Counted from the stretch's first letter, positions 16,734 through 26,438 are shown. The stretch is DNA of 64,000 bases from Alphaproteobacteria bacterium GM202ARS2 (GCA_014323835.1 JACONH010000015.1:1-64000); one strand, 5' to 3'. The notes: generated from the letters alone by a model not told the origin. A program made the numbers and translations.

Positions 16734-17555
16734 ATGAATTCGGCAAGGGACTTGAAAGAGCAAGATAGTTTCCGTTTGGGTAACGAGACCTTGAATTCGA
16801 GGTTGTTGCTTGGCACGGGACGCTATCCCAGTATCGAGGTGATGCTCAAGTGTTTTGAACGCTGTCGCCCGGCTTTTGTGACGGTGGCGATGCGCCGTTT
16901 GCCGCAAAACGACCATAAGAACAGCGATAAGAAGGGCAGTAAAAATCAGAGTTTTTTTGATATGGTCTCTGCTTATCGTTGTTTACCGAATACGGCGGGG
17001 TGTTGGACGGCAAAGGATGCGGTTATGACGGCGCAGTTGGCTCGAGAGGCTTTGTCGACGTCATGGATTAAGTTGGAAGTTATTGGTGATAGAGAGACTT
17101 TGTTGCCGGATGGCGAGCAGCTGTTGCTGGCAGCAAGGGAGCTGATTAAGGACGGCTTTCATGTTCTGCCTTATTGTCTCGATGATGTGGTGTTGTGTCG
17201 TAAGTTGGCGGATATGGGATGTGTTGCGGTTATGCCGTTGGCAGCACCCATTGGTTCGGGTTTAGGGATTCGCAACCCGCATGGTCTTGCGATGATACGG
17301 CGGTATTGTCAGGTGCCGATTATCGTTGATGCGGGGCTGGGCACTGCTTCTGATGTTTGTCTGGCTATGGAACTGGGATGTGATGGCGTGCTGGTGGACT
17401 CGGCTATTGCTTTGGCGCGTAATCCCGTCATGATGGCAGAGGCTATCGCTGCTGCGGTGACCTCAGGACGGCGGGCTTATCTTGCCGGGCGGATGCCTAA
17501 GCGGTTTTCCGCCCAAGCGTCCACGTCTTTTGAAGGCTTGATAACAGACACATAA
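16734..17555 (+). CDS. thiG: Thiazole synthase ThiG
   Basis: ThiG builds the thiazole phosphate from DXP, the ThiO product and ThiS thiocarboxylate. The 273-residue TIM barrel has LLLGTGRYPS, LPNTAGCWTAKDAVMTAQLARE, the Schiff-base lysine in WIKLEVIGD, VAVMPLAAPIGSGLGIRNP, PIIVDAGLGTASD and DGVLVDSAIALARNP. It follows thiS by three bases. ThiE and ThiF must be elsewhere or missing. Confidence 0.95.
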   Translation: MNSARDLKEQDSFRLGNETLNSRLLLGTGRYPSIEVMLKCFERCRPAFVTVAMRRLPQNDHKNSDKKGSKNQSFFDMVSAYRCLPNTAGCWTAKDAVMTAQLAREALSTSWIKLEVIGDRETLLPDGEQLLLAARELIKDGFHVLPYCLDDVVLCRKLADMGCVAVMPLAAPIGSGLGIRNPHGLAMIRRYCQVPIIVDAGLGTASDVCLAMELGCDGVLVDSAIALARNPVMMAEAIAAAVTSGRRAYLAGRMPKRFSAQASTSFEGLITDT

Positions 17556-17621
17556 CCTTGACATACGTGCGTTGAGTCTTTAGATAAAGGCATAACGGGG
17601 CTTATGGTTGTGGTGGTAAGA

Positions 17622-17963
17622 ATGTTTGCGGTTGTAGAGACAAGTGGACGGCAATATAAGGTCAGCGAGCAAGACCATTTTGTTGTGGACAAGGTGGATG
17701 CTGAGGTGGGGGCGCGTCTGGTGTTGGCACCGGTGGTGATGATGGGGGATGCGTCGGGTGGCGAGGCTCTCGTGGGCAAAGCCTTGGCGAAGGCGTGTGT
17801 CTCGGTGCGTGTCATCGAGCATCGCCGTCTGCCCAAGCTCATCGTTTTTAAGAAGAAGCGTCGGCAGAACTATCGCCGTCGCCGTGGCTTTCGTGCCGAG
17901 TGCACAGTGTTGCAGGTAGAAGGTATTCACAAACAGGGATTAGGAGGAAAAGATGGCTCATAA
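17622..17963 (+). CDS. rplU: 50S ribosomal protein L21
   Basis: The 113-residue product starts [18 protein letters not shown], the standard L21 N-terminus; an in-frame ATG at 17604 would add MVVVVR, which the family lacks. The [15 protein letters not shown] segment is the conserved rRNA-binding tract. The stop overlaps the rpmA start by 11 bases. rplU-rpmA-obg is a widely conserved order. Confidence 0.94.
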   Translation: MFAVVETSGRQYKVSEQDHFVVDKVDAEVGARLVLAPVVMMGDASGGEALVGKALAKACVSVRVIEHRRLPKLIVFKKKRRQNYRRRRGFRAECTVLQVEGIHKQGLGGKDGS

Positions 17964-18213
17964 GAAGGCGGGTGGTAGCTCTCGCAATGGAAGAGATACG
18001 GCAGGGAGACGACTCGGCGTCAAGCGATTCGGCGGCGAAAAAGTGCTGGCGGGCAACATTCTCGTCCGTCAAAGAGGCACGAAGTGGCGAGGCGGCACCA
18101 ACGTAGGCATTGGACGCGATCATACGCTGTTTGCTCTGTGCCATGGCACTGTGCAGTTTTACCGCAAACGCAACGAGCGAGTCTATGTGGATGTCGTGCC
18201 TGACGAATCGTGA
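17953..18213 (+). CDS. rpmA: 50S ribosomal protein L27
   Basis: L27 lies near the peptidyl-transferase centre. The 86-residue product starts [20 protein letters not shown] and includes [15 protein letters not shown] and [12 protein letters not shown], all family hallmarks. A GGAGG lies before the ATG. It overlaps rplU and obg (GTGA). Confidence 0.96.
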   Translation: MAHKKAGGSSRNGRDTAGRRLGVKRFGGEKVLAGNILVRQRGTKWRGGTNVGIGRDHTLFALCHGTVQFYRKRNERVYVDVVPDES

Positions 18214-19235
18214 CGTTCGTTGACGTTGCAAAAATATTTCTGCGGGCAGGGGACGGCGGCAACGGCTGTGTTAGCTTCTGTCGTGAGCGTAACCGACCGT
18301 TTGGGGGCCCCGATGGTGGCAACGGTGGACGTGGCGGTGATGTCGTTTTTGTTGCGGACAAGGGCATGGCTCATTTATTGGCGTTTCGTTATCGTCAACA
18401 CTTTAAGGCACAGCGCGGCGGCGATGGGGCAGGACGGCTACGTAATGGCGCGCAGGCACCGCCGTTACAGATTAACGTACCAACAGAATGTGTCGTGCTG
18501 GCAGAAGACCGAGCCACAGTGCTTGCGGATATGACCGAGTGTCAGGGCGCGCCCGTTGTGGTCTGTCGCGGCGGTGATGGCGGTCTCGGTAACCATTGTT
18601 TCAAGTCATCGACCCAGCAAGCACCAAGAAAGCATACGTTGGGTGGTAGCGGCGAGGAGCGCTGGGTTTGGCTACAACTTAAGCTGTTGTCTGATGTGGG
18701 GCTGGTGGGCTTACCGAATGTCGGTAAGTCAACGTTGTTGGCTTGCGTGACTCGTGCTCGTCCGCGGGTGGGGGCGTATCCTTATACGACAGTGCATCCG
18801 CTTTTGGGTGTCGTGGACGATGACAGCAGCCGTTTTGTCATGGCGGATTTGCCGGGCTTGATAAAGGACGCCCATAAAGGGGTGGGGCTAGGGACGCGCT
18901 TTCTTAGTCATGTGGAGCGGTGTCGGTGTTTGCTTCATCTTATCGATGCCCACAGCGCGCACATCGAAGAGGATTACGATACGATACTGCATGAACTCGC
19001 GTCTTATGGGCATGGCTTGATGGATAAAAAGCAACTGGTGTGCCTCAGCAAAATCGATGGATTGGACGAGGGGGTTGTCGCCAAGAAAGTGGATGCTTTG
19101 CAACGTCATTGTGGTCGTGAGGTGATGGCTTTGTCGTCACTGTCGGGACAAGGTGTCGGCGAGGTTATGGGCGCGCTTGTCGGTATGGTGCATGTGCCTG
19201 AGGAACGAGGAGACGTATCGTGGCAACCGCTGTGA
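18210..19235 (+). CDS. obg: GTPase Obg/CgtA
   Basis: Obg is an essential GTPase linked to 50S maturation and stress signalling. The product (341 residues, GTG start at 18210) has the glycine-rich OBG fold ([29 protein letters not shown]) and a G domain with G1 [11 protein letters not shown]2 around [12 protein letters not shown]3 DLPG and G4 SKID. It ends soon after the G domain, so no extra C-terminal domain is present. It overlaps rpmA by four bases and proB by 16. Confidence 0.95.
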   Translation: MTFVDVAKIFLRAGDGGNGCVSFCRERNRPFGGPDGGNGGRGGDVVFVADKGMAHLLAFRYRQHFKAQRGGDGAGRLRNGAQAPPLQINVPTECVVLAEDRATVLADMTECQGAPVVVCRGGDGGLGNHCFKSSTQQAPRKHTLGGSGEERWVWLQLKLLSDVGLVGLPNVGKSTLLACVTRARPRVGAYPYTTVHPLLGVVDDDSSRFVMADLPGLIKDAHKGVGLGTRFLSHVERCRCLLHLIDAHSAHIEEDYDTILHELASYGHGLMDKKQLVCLSKIDGLDEGVVAKKVDALQRHCGREVMALSSLSGQGVGEVMGALVGMVHVPEERGDVSWQPL

Positions 19236-20377
19236 CGAAACTTGCCCCCTTTTTTAAGGCGAGCCAGCGTCTTGTGGTTAAGGTTGGGTCTCGTCTTTTG
19301 GTGGGCGAGTCGGACTTGCGTCCTGACCAGCGTTGGCTGCAGCATCTCGCCGCTGAGCTGATGGCACAGCGCGCGGCGGGCAAAGACGTTGTTGTGGTGT
19401 CATCCGGTGCTGTTGCTTTGGGGTGTCGGTTGTTGGGTAAAAAACGTAGCACCTTGCGCCGTCTAAAAGATAAACAAGCTGCTGCTGCTCTTGGGCAGGG
19501 GGCGTTGTTGTCGGCATGGCGAGATGCCTTCGCTGATTATAACGTCCACGTAGCCCAAGTGTTATTGTCTCTAGATGATACGGAGGATAGGCAACGTGCT
19601 TTGAATGCTCGAGCCACCTTCGATTCGTTGTTGCGTTTTTCTGTTGTGCCGTTGGTTAATGAAAATGATACGGTGGCGACCGATGAAATTCGTTTTGGCG
19701 ATAATGACCGATTGGCAGCACGTATTGCTCAGATGATTGCGGCGGATATGTTGGTGTTGTTGTCCGATGTCGATGGGCTGTATACGGCGTCACCTCGTCA
19801 GGATAAGGGGGCGCGTCATATTCCTGTTATTGAGTCGTTGACGCCTGAGATTATGAAGATGGCGGGCTTGTCGGATTCCGAGTCGGGCAGTGGCGGTATG
19901 GTTACCAAGTTACAGGCGGCGCGTTTGGCAACGAGTGTGGGGTGCGGGGTTGTTATCGCCAGCGGGCATGAGAAGAATCCGTTACAGCTGGGAAGGGCGG
20001 GTTATCGTTGTAGCTGGTTTGTGCCTAAGAAGGTGGACCGCAAGCGCGCGTATAAGGGGTGGTTGTTGGGGGGCTTGCGGGTGCGTGGGAGCGTCCACGT
20101 TGATAGGGGTGCCTTAGAGGCGTTGCGACTGGGTAAAAGTTTGTTGCCGGCAGGAGTCATTGCCGTGCAAGGAAACTTCCAACGAGGCGATATGGTGCGA
20201 GTCGTCCACGCCGAAAAAAAAGACAAAGAAGAACAAACCTGTGCTCGAGGCTTAGCGTCTTATTCGTCCCACGATGTGACACGTATTATGGGCAGACGAA
20301 GTAGCGACATTGAAAGCATTTTAGGGTATAGTGGCGGTGATGAGGTTATTCATCGAGACCATCTGGTTTTAGCGTAA
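19220..20377 (+). CDS. proB: Glutamate 5-kinase
   Basis: ProB phosphorylates glutamate in the first step of proline synthesis. GTG 19220 gives 385 residues with an amino-acid kinase domain (VVKVGSRLLV, VVVSSGAVALG, VPLVNENDTVATDEIRFGDND, LVLLSDVDGLYT, GSGGMVTKLQAARLAT) and a C-terminal PUA domain from about residue 290 (ALEALRLGKSLLPAGVIAVQGNFQRGDMV). It is followed after six bases by proA. Confidence 0.95.
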   Translation: MATAVTKLAPFFKASQRLVVKVGSRLLVGESDLRPDQRWLQHLAAELMAQRAAGKDVVVVSSGAVALGCRLLGKKRSTLRRLKDKQAAAALGQGALLSAWRDAFADYNVHVAQVLLSLDDTEDRQRALNARATFDSLLRFSVVPLVNENDTVATDEIRFGDNDRLAARIAQMIAADMLVLLSDVDGLYTASPRQDKGARHIPVIESLTPEIMKMAGLSDSESGSGGMVTKLQAARLATSVGCGVVIASGHEKNPLQLGRAGYRCSWFVPKKVDRKRAYKGWLLGGLRVRGSVHVDRGALEALRLGKSLLPAGVIAVQGNFQRGDMVRVVHAEKKDKEEQTCARGLASYSSHDVTRIMGRRSSDIESILGYSGGDEVIHRDHLVLA

Positions 20378-20383
20378 CGAGTC

Positions 20384-21682
20384 ATGAAGAAGGACAATCA
20401 GGGAGCGATTACGGCTTTGGATGATGTAGAGAGTCTGGTGCGTCATCTGGCGATGGACGTCCAGCGTGGCTCTGCGGGTTTGGCGTATGCTTCTTGTGAG
20501 CAGAAAAACGAGGCTTTGCGTGCGGGTGCGGCGCGCCTGCGTGAGCAAAAAGCGACTATTCTACAAGCCAACGTGCAAGATGTCTCGGCGGCGCGGGCAG
20601 AGCCGACCATGACCAAGGCGTTGCTCGACCGTTTGTCTATGGATGAAGCACGCTTAGAAGCGATGGCAGCGGGCATCGAGACGATTATGGCGTTGCCTGA
20701 CCCGGTGGGACGTGTGCTGGAGGCATGGACGACTGAAGGCAACGGTTTACACATTCAGCGTGTGGCGGTGCCGTTGGGTGTTATTGGTGTGATTTACGAG
20801 TCGCGCCCGAATGTGACGGCAGATGCGGCAGCCTTGTGCTTGAAGTCGGGCAATGGGTGCTTGTTGCGTTCGGGCTCCGAGAGTCTGGGCACCTCGCAAG
20901 TCATTGTGCGGTGCTTGCAGGAAGGCTTGCAGTCGGCAGGGCTCGAGCCCGCCTGTGTCCGTCTGATTCCGGTGAAAGACCGCAAGGCAGTGGGCGTGAT
21001 GTTATCCTTATCGCAGTTCATCGATATTATTGTGCCTCGGGGCGGCGAGTCGCTGATTCGTCGGGTCGAAAAGGAAAGCCGTATCCCGGTCATCCGCCAC
21101 TTGCAAGGGCTATGCCACACGTATATTCATAGCCTTGCCGATGGCGACAAAGTCCGCCGTGTCGCCTTTAATGCCAAGATGCGCCGCCCCGGTATCTGCG
21201 GAGCGACCGAGACGATTTTGATTGATCGCGATGTGGTTGCAACCTTATTGCCGCCGTTGCTGGAGGCACTGTTACAGAAGGGCTGTGAGGTGCGCGGCGA
21301 TGCGGACGTCATGGCTCTCGATAAACGGGTGACATCGGCGAGTAGCGATGATTGGGCGACAGAATACCTCGATGCCATTGTCTCTATTCGCACGGTGGCG
21401 GGCATAGAGGAAGCCATCGAGCATATTGCTCGTTATGGTTCGAAGCACACCGAAGCCATTATCACGGAAGATAAAACCGCAGCGGGGCTGTTTATGGCAC
21501 GAGTCGATGCGGCTATCGTTATGCACAATACGTCGACGCAGTTTGCCGATGGCGGCGAGTTCGGCATGGGGGCAGAAATTGGCATTTCCACAAATAAGCT
21601 GCATGCCCGTGGCCCCGTTGGTGCCCAGCAGCTGACCAGCTACAAATACTGTGTTGTCTCGGATGGCTCGGTGCGCCCGTGA
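20384..21682 (+). CDS. proA: Gamma-glutamyl phosphate reductase
   Basis: ProA reduces gamma-glutamyl phosphate to the semialdehyde, acting directly after ProB. The 432-residue product has PLGVIGVIYESRPNVTADAAALCLKSGN, VPRGGESLIRRV, the active-site cysteine in RRPGICGATETILID, and the C-terminal FADGGEFGMGAEIGISTNKLHARGPVG. The 3' end overlaps the likely start of nadD. Confidence 0.96.
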   Translation: MKKDNQGAITALDDVESLVRHLAMDVQRGSAGLAYASCEQKNEALRAGAARLREQKATILQANVQDVSAARAEPTMTKALLDRLSMDEARLEAMAAGIETIMALPDPVGRVLEAWTTEGNGLHIQRVAVPLGVIGVIYESRPNVTADAAALCLKSGNGCLLRSGSESLGTSQVIVRCLQEGLQSAGLEPACVRLIPVKDRKAVGVMLSLSQFIDIIVPRGGESLIRRVEKESRIPVIRHLQGLCHTYIHSLADGDKVRRVAFNAKMRRPGICGATETILIDRDVVATLLPPLLEALLQKGCEVRGDADVMALDKRVTSASSDDWATEYLDAIVSIRTVAGIEEAIEHIARYGSKHTEAIITEDKTAAGLFMARVDAAIVMHNTSTQFADGGEFGMGAEIGISTNKLHARGPVGAQQLTSYKYCVVSDGSVRP

Positions 21683-22301
21683 TCCAAGCGATAGGCTCTT
21701 TGCCAGAGCTGTGGCACCGAGACGCCGCATCGGCATTTTAGGGGGCTCCTTTGCGCCCGCCCACAGCGGACACGTGCTGATTAGCAAACTGGCTTGCAAA
21801 TATTTGGCTCTCGATGAACTCTGGTGGGTTGTCGCCTATCACCACCCCTTCAAAGACCATAGCCCGCGGGATTACGCGAGCCGATTACGCCAAGCAAAAA
21901 ACGTAGCAAGTGCGTTCCCGATGATTCGTATCAGCAGCTTAGAGGCACACATCAAAAGCCGTTCCACCTATGCGCTGATTACAGCCTTGCAGAGTCGAAG
22001 GCCTCGTCAACGCTATATCTTAATTGTGGGGGCGGATGTGCTGGCGGAACTGCCGCGCTGGCATCGCTGGCAGGACGTGGTGCAAAAAATACCCCTTGCC
22101 ATTTTTGACAGACAACCCTACACTTATAAAGCCCTGTTGGGGCAATTCGCTCAACGCTATCGAAGGTATCGTACGTCTTCGATGTGTTCTCATCTGGTCT
22201 CTGTTGCTCCTCCTGCATGGATCTTTTTCAATGCTTTCCCTCGCTCGCATCTCTCCTCGTCTGAGCTCAGAGGACAGAGCCGTCCAACAACGCTAGCATG
22301 A
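21663..22301 (+). CDS. nadD: Nicotinate-nucleotide adenylyltransferase
   Basis: NadD adenylates NaMN in NAD synthesis. The product has the nucleotidyltransferase start IGILGGSFAPAHSGHV (HxGH), WWVVAYHHPFKDH, YILIVGADVLAELPRWHRWQ and the late SHLSSSELRG (ISSTxIR-type). The start is unsure: ATG 21663 (overlapping proA by 20) gives 212 residues with an N-terminal extension like those of other alphaproteobacteria; GTG 21711 would begin right before the conserved core. It overlaps rsfS by four bases. Confidence 0.9.
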   Translation: MARCARDPSDRLFARAVAPRRRIGILGGSFAPAHSGHVLISKLACKYLALDELWWVVAYHHPFKDHSPRDYASRLRQAKNVASAFPMIRISSLEAHIKSRSTYALITALQSRRPRQRYILIVGADVLAELPRWHRWQDVVQKIPLAIFDRQPYTYKALLGQFAQRYRRYRTSSMCSHLVSVAPPAWIFFNAFPRSHLSSSELRGQSRPTTLA

Positions 22302-22705
22302 CAAAAGCAACGGCAACCGCCTTGGATACTCGAGTCGACCACATCGTTGGCGTCCTCGACAAACACAAAGCAGAAGACATAACGACCATCGCTTTAAGCA
22401 CAGAAGCGGGGTTTGCCGACTATATGATTATCGCTTCGGGACAGAATCCGCGCCATGTGCGCTCCCTTGCCGATAAACTACGGCGAGACCTGAAAGGACG
22501 CCTGCAACACCCCATAGAAGTAGAAGGCATGCCCCAATGCAACTGGGTGCTCCTCGATACCGGCGATATCATCATCCATATTTTTCTCCCGGAAGTGCGC
22601 GCCTTCTATAAACTAGAAAAACTATGGGGAAGCAACGCCACCATCACACACAACACCAGCGGGCACGACAAAAAAACCGCCCTAACACAGCAGGCGCCCC
22701 TTTAA
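22298..22705 (+). CDS. rsfS: Ribosomal silencing factor RsfS
   Basis: RsfS binds L14 and blocks subunit joining under starvation. The 135-residue product has the family core KAEDITTIALSTEAGFADYMIIASGQNPRHVRSLADKL, IEVEGMPQCNWVLLDTGDIIIHIFLPEVRAFYKLEKLW. A short polar tail follows. nadD-rsfS is a common pair. A terminator lies 110 bases downstream. Confidence 0.93.
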   Translation: MTKATATALDTRVDHIVGVLDKHKAEDITTIALSTEAGFADYMIIASGQNPRHVRSLADKLRRDLKGRLQHPIEVEGMPQCNWVLLDTGDIIIHIFLPEVRAFYKLEKLWGSNATITHNTSGHDKKTALTQQAPL

Positions 22706-22814
22706 GGCACGATTTTAAGACATCTTTTCGGTGGGAGACAATCCTATAGAACATAAAAAGAACATAAAGGGGGTATAAAGAGCATAAATGTCCCCACCCT
22801 CAGCAACGCTACGC

Positions 22815-22843
22815 AAAACACCCTGTTTTAAGGGTGTTTTTTT
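22815..22843 (+). terminator. Rho-independent terminator after rsfS
   Basis: AAAACACCCT and AGGGTGTTTT form a perfect 10-base stem around GTTTTA and run into a T-tract. It closes the rplU-rsfS run and separates it from the dcw cluster. Confidence 0.85.
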
Positions 22844-22867
22844 ATTACCTATGCCCTGATGTGCCGG

Positions 22868-22934
22868 TGGATAACTTTTGGATAACTTTTTTTTCTTAAA
22901 AAAAGATTTGCATTTTTCTATTTTATCCTATACT
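22868..22934 (+). promoter_or_regulatory. Putative MraZ operator repeats and dcw promoter
   Basis: An 11-base unit GGATAACTTTT is repeated in tandem at 22869-22890, giving two TGGAT cores 11 bases apart. MraZ is known in other bacteria to bind short direct repeats with a TGGG-type core at this promoter, so this may be its operator. A weak promoter candidate follows: TTGCAT at 22908 and TATACT at 22929, spaced 15 bases. The rest of the 22706-23042 gap holds the terminator and AT-rich sequence; I see no gene in it. Confidence 0.4.
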
Positions 22935-23042
22935 ATCCTATATAAGACTATAAATGAGCAGGTCATGCCTATGAAATGTGTGTGACGTGCTTATGGTTTT
23001 TAACGAGGAACAGAGGCTCAAAACGAAGAGAGGCTTGTAGCG

Positions 23043-23543
23043 ATGGCACTTTTTGTATCGACCACGTTGAATAAGTTGGACGCGAAGTTTCGTGTGTCTG
23101 TTCCCGCGGACTTTCGCAAGAGTTTGGAGGGGGATTCTTTTAAGGGTGTTGTTGCTTGGCCCAATGTGCCTGAGAAGATGATTGAGGCGTGTGATAGTGG
23201 TCGTGTTGAACGTATCGCGGCGAGTCTGGATGATAGGGAGCAATATCCTGAGGATGATTCTTTGCGTTTGGATTTGGCGCGTGTGTCTTTGGCGTCATCG
23301 CAGCGGTTAAATTTTGATGTGAATGGTCGCATTATGGTTCCGCCCGAGTTTCGTGAGCATGCCGGCATTGGTGAGGAGGTTTTATTTGTTGGTGTGGGTC
23401 TTACGTTTCAGATGTGGGATCCTGAGCGGTATCGTTTGTGGCAGTCTTCTCGTTTGCAGGCGGGCAAGGAGCAAGGTATTCGTTTACAGATGCGTCCGTT
23501 GCCGTCTCGGGTCGATGGTGGCAGTGGCAAGGGGGGTGCGTGA
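23043..23543 (+). CDS. mraZ: Transcriptional regulator MraZ
   Basis: MraZ is the AbrB-like regulator at the head of dcw clusters and commonly represses its own operon. The 166-residue product carries two MraZ half-domains: LNKLDAKFRVSVPADFRKSL near residue 10 and LNFDVNGRIMVPPEFREHAGIGEEVLFVGVG near 85, followed by FQMWDPERY. It overlaps the rsmH start by one base. Confidence 0.95.
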   Translation: MALFVSTTLNKLDAKFRVSVPADFRKSLEGDSFKGVVAWPNVPEKMIEACDSGRVERIAASLDDREQYPEDDSLRLDLARVSLASSQRLNFDVNGRIMVPPEFREHAGIGEEVLFVGVGLTFQMWDPERYRLWQSSRLQAGKEQGIRLQMRPLPSRVDGGSGKGGA

Positions 23544-24517
23544 TGGCGGGTCATCGTATGGTTATGGTGCCGCAGGTGCTCCAGTATTTAGCGGTGCGGG
23601 ATGGCGGCGTGTATGTGGACGCAACCTTTGGTGGTGGGGCTTGTGCCTGTGCTTTGTTGGAGCAGGCTGATTGTCGGGTTGTCGGCATCGACAGGGATCC
23701 GACCGCTATCGATGGTGGCGCGGCGTTGACTGAACGTTATGGCGAGCGACTGCTGTTGCACTGCGGTCGTTTTTCTCGGTTGCGGGCACACTTGCAGGGG
23801 TTGGGAATCGAGGCTGTGGACGGTGTGATTTTTGATTTAGGCGTATCATCGATGCAGTTGGATGATGGCGAGCGGGGTTTTTCTTTTATGAACGATGGCC
23901 CCTTGGATATGCGTATGGGCGGCGCACGGGGGGGCGGAAAACGTGCCGCCGATGTCGTCAATGAATTGTCGCAGTCGGCTTTGGCGAATATTTTTTATAC
24001 GTTGGGCGAAGAGCGACGGGCAAGGCGCGTTGCCACTTTGATTGTGCAAGAGCGTGAACGGAAGCCATTCCAGCGGACACGGGAGCTGGTGCAGGTCATC
24101 GAGCGGGCGTTGCGCGGCGAAAAAAGACACCACCATTTGGCAACAAAGGTGTTTCTGGCACTACGGATTTTTGTCAATGGTGAACTCGATGAACTGACGG
24201 CAGGGCTGGCTCAAGCGGTCGATGTTCTGTTACCGCAGGGTCGTCTCGTTGTTGTGTCCTTTCATTCTTTGGAAGACAGAATCGTTAAGCACTTTTTACG
24301 CACCATGAGTGGCAAGGATTCTGTGGGCAATCGTCATTGGGGACGGGGGAATCAGGGGAGTCAGGGAGGTCATGCAACCGATGGCGATAATGTGGCTTCA
24401 GTGGTTTTGCTTCATCCGGGGGCGGTTGTGCCGAGCGAGGAGGAGGTTTCGGTCAATCCGAGGGCGCGGTCTGCCAAGTTACGTGCTGCCGAGAAAATGG
24501 CAGGGAGGGCAGCATGA
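23543..24517 (+). CDS. rsmH: 16S rRNA (cytosine-1402-N4)-methyltransferase RsmH
   Basis: RsmH methylates C1402 of 16S rRNA. ATG 23543, touching the mraZ stop, gives 324 residues starting MAGHRMVMVPQVLQYL. The SAM motif VYVDATFGGGACACALL, VVGIDRDPTAI, VIFDLGVSSMQLD, RGFSFMNDGPLDMRM and the late LVVVSFHSLEDRIVKHFLR are clear. NPRARSAKLRAAEK near the end is typical. It overlaps ftsL by four bases. Confidence 0.95.
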   Translation: MAGHRMVMVPQVLQYLAVRDGGVYVDATFGGGACACALLEQADCRVVGIDRDPTAIDGGAALTERYGERLLLHCGRFSRLRAHLQGLGIEAVDGVIFDLGVSSMQLDDGERGFSFMNDGPLDMRMGGARGGGKRAADVVNELSQSALANIFYTLGEERRARRVATLIVQERERKPFQRTRELVQVIERALRGEKRHHHLATKVFLALRIFVNGELDELTAGLAQAVDVLLPQGRLVVVSFHSLEDRIVKHFLRTMSGKDSVGNRHWGRGNQGSQGGHATDGDNVASVVLLHPGAVVPSEEEVSVNPRARSAKLRAAEKMAGRAA

Positions 24518-24819
24518 TGATGCACGGGCATAATTTTTTAAGGTGTGTTGGTCTTTTTGTTGGGGTGATTGTTGTGTCTTTTGTTATGGCAGAGCGTCAT
24601 CGTGCTCTTGATGACAAAGAGCGGCGCGTGCAGGCGGGCATGGTGCAAGCCGAGAGGGACATACGCACGTTGCGGGCAACGTGGAGTGCTCTTAATGGCT
24701 CGGCGCGTTTGGCGACATTGAACGAGCGTTATGTCTTTTTGTCCGGCGTTGCCCCCGTGGTCTTCGAGCATGGCGAGCGAGCAGAACTCGATGAGGTCTG
24801 CAGGAGGGGCACATGTTGA
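24514..24819 (+). CDS. ftsL: Cell division protein FtsL
   Basis: FtsL is a short bitopic membrane protein that links FtsB and FtsQ to the FtsWI synthase. This 101-residue product has a short N-terminus, one membrane helix (CVGLFVGVIVVSFVMAE), then a coiled-coil-like stretch (KERRVQAGMVQAERDIRTLRATWSAL) and LATLNERY. The sequence is poorly conserved in the family, so the call depends mainly on topology and on its place between rsmH and ftsI. Confidence 0.8.
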   Translation: MMMHGHNFLRCVGLFVGVIVVSFVMAERHRALDDKERRVQAGMVQAERDIRTLRATWSALNGSARLATLNERYVFLSGVAPVVFEHGERAELDEVCRRGTC

Positions 24820-26438
24820 ATCAGTTTTGGTTGGATGGACGACAGCGTGATGGTTTGCGCCGACGTCTTGTTTTGTTTTTTCTGTTGACGGCGACTGCCT
24901 TTGCGGTGGTTGTGGGGCGTCTCGTATTTGTCTTTTGGCTATATGAGGCGCCCCACAACAAGGCAACAGGTGTGCCAGATATATCTAGGGGCAGTATTTA
25001 CGACAGGGGGGGCTATGCTCTGGCGGTCAGTCTGCCGGCGGTGTCGGTTTATGTTCATCCTTATCAGGTGAAGGACAAGCTGCATGTGGCACAGACGTTG
25101 GCGGCACTTTTTCCGTCAAAGAGTGCTGCGCGGTGGCTTAAGAAGCTTCAGTCGCCGCGAGCCTTTGTTTGGATTAAGCGTCATTTGACTCCCCGTCAGC
25201 ACGAGCGTTTGCTCCAAGCGAACATTGCCGACCTTCATATTATGGATGACGAACAGCGGGTTTATCCGCAAGATTCTTTGGTGTCTCATGTTGTTGGCTT
25301 TACGGACATTGACCAGCGAGGCTTGGCTGGAATCGAGCGGGGACTCGATGAATACCTCGCACAAGGCGAGGATGTGGTCTTGACCTTGGATATGCGTTTT
25401 CAAGGAATCATGCGTGCCGTCTTACAGGATGCTGTCGAGCGGTATCGTCCTCAGGGTGTCACAGGAGTCTTGTTGTCGGCAGAGGACAGCGATGTTATGG
25501 CTATGGTTTCTTTGCCTGACTTTGATGCCAATCATGTGGGTGCATCGCCGCCGCAGGCGCGCTTTCATCAAGCAGCACACGGAGTCTATGAATTGGGCTC
25601 GCTCCTCAAGCTGTTTACGGTGGCTCATGCCTTAGAGCAGGGAGTCGACCCCTACGAGAGACGCTACGATACCAAAGGGACGTTTTTTGTCGATGACCTC
25701 GAGGTTAAAGATGATCATTTAGATGAGGGAGTCTTGAGCTTGGCACAGGTGCTGACGTATTCATCGAACATTGGTTCGGCACAGATGGCTTTGTTGTCGG
25801 GCATGGATGCACACTTAGGCTTTTTGCGCCGTTTTCATTTTATGGAGTCGTTGCCCATCGTTTTGAGGGAGCGTGGCTTTCCGTTGTATCCGTCTGTCTG
25901 GCAGAGAAGCGATTGGGTGTCCACGTCCTATGGCTATGGTCTTGCCTTGTCGCCGTTGCATTTGGCGGCGGGCGTTGCGGCGTTGGTGAATGGCGGACTC
26001 TATCGCTCGCCTCGTTTTGTGCACAGTATGCGGGAACAGGTCGTGCGTCCACGTTATTCGGTGGTGTCGTCTCATACGTCACTGTTGATGCGCCGTTTGA
26101 TGCGCGACGCCGTTCTGTATGGCACAGGAAAGGCAGCACGAGACCACAGCGTGTCTATCGGCGGTAAAACCGGGACGGCAAAACAGTGGCATAAGGGGAC
26201 GTATCACTCAGATCGTCTGGTGGTATCCTTTGTTGCGGCATTTCCCATAGAAGCACCCGTCTACGTTTTGTTGGTGGTGCTCGACCGCCCGTCTTTTGGC
26301 GGTGAAACCGCTTTCAATGGTGTTACCGGCGGTGACATTGCAGCACCCCTTGTTAAAACGTTGGCACAACGTTTTATGGCTCTTGTGCCTTATGGACGAG
26401 ACGGGTCTGTCGAGGAGGTCAGCGATGGAACTTTCTGA
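24813..26438 (+). CDS. ftsI: Peptidoglycan transpeptidase FtsI (PBP3)
   Basis: FtsI crosslinks septal peptidoglycan. The 541-residue product has an N-terminal membrane helix (about 18-45), the PBP dimer segment (RGSIYDRGGYALAVSLPAVSVYVHP) and a transpeptidase domain with the active-site motif YELGSLLKLFT (SxxK), YSSNIGSAQ (SxN) and IGGKTGTAKQW (KTG). SLLK replaces the more usual STFK but keeps both catalytic residues. A strong AGGAGGGG lies before the ATG; six bases overlap ftsL and 14 overlap murE. Confidence 0.94.
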   Translation: MLNQFWLDGRQRDGLRRRLVLFFLLTATAFAVVVGRLVFVFWLYEAPHNKATGVPDISRGSIYDRGGYALAVSLPAVSVYVHPYQVKDKLHVAQTLAALFPSKSAARWLKKLQSPRAFVWIKRHLTPRQHERLLQANIADLHIMDDEQRVYPQDSLVSHVVGFTDIDQRGLAGIERGLDEYLAQGEDVVLTLDMRFQGIMRAVLQDAVERYRPQGVTGVLLSAEDSDVMAMVSLPDFDANHVGASPPQARFHQAAHGVYELGSLLKLFTVAHALEQGVDPYERRYDTKGTFFVDDLEVKDDHLDEGVLSLAQVLTYSSNIGSAQMALLSGMDAHLGFLRRFHFMESLPIVLRERGFPLYPSVWQRSDWVSTSYGYGLALSPLHLAAGVAALVNGGLYRSPRFVHSMREQVVRPRYSVVSSHTSLLMRRLMRDAVLYGTGKAARDHSVSIGGKTGTAKQWHKGTYHSDRLVVSFVAAFPIEAPVYVLLVVLDRPSFGGETAFNGVTGGDIAAPLVKTLAQRFMALVPYGRDGSVEEVSDGTF

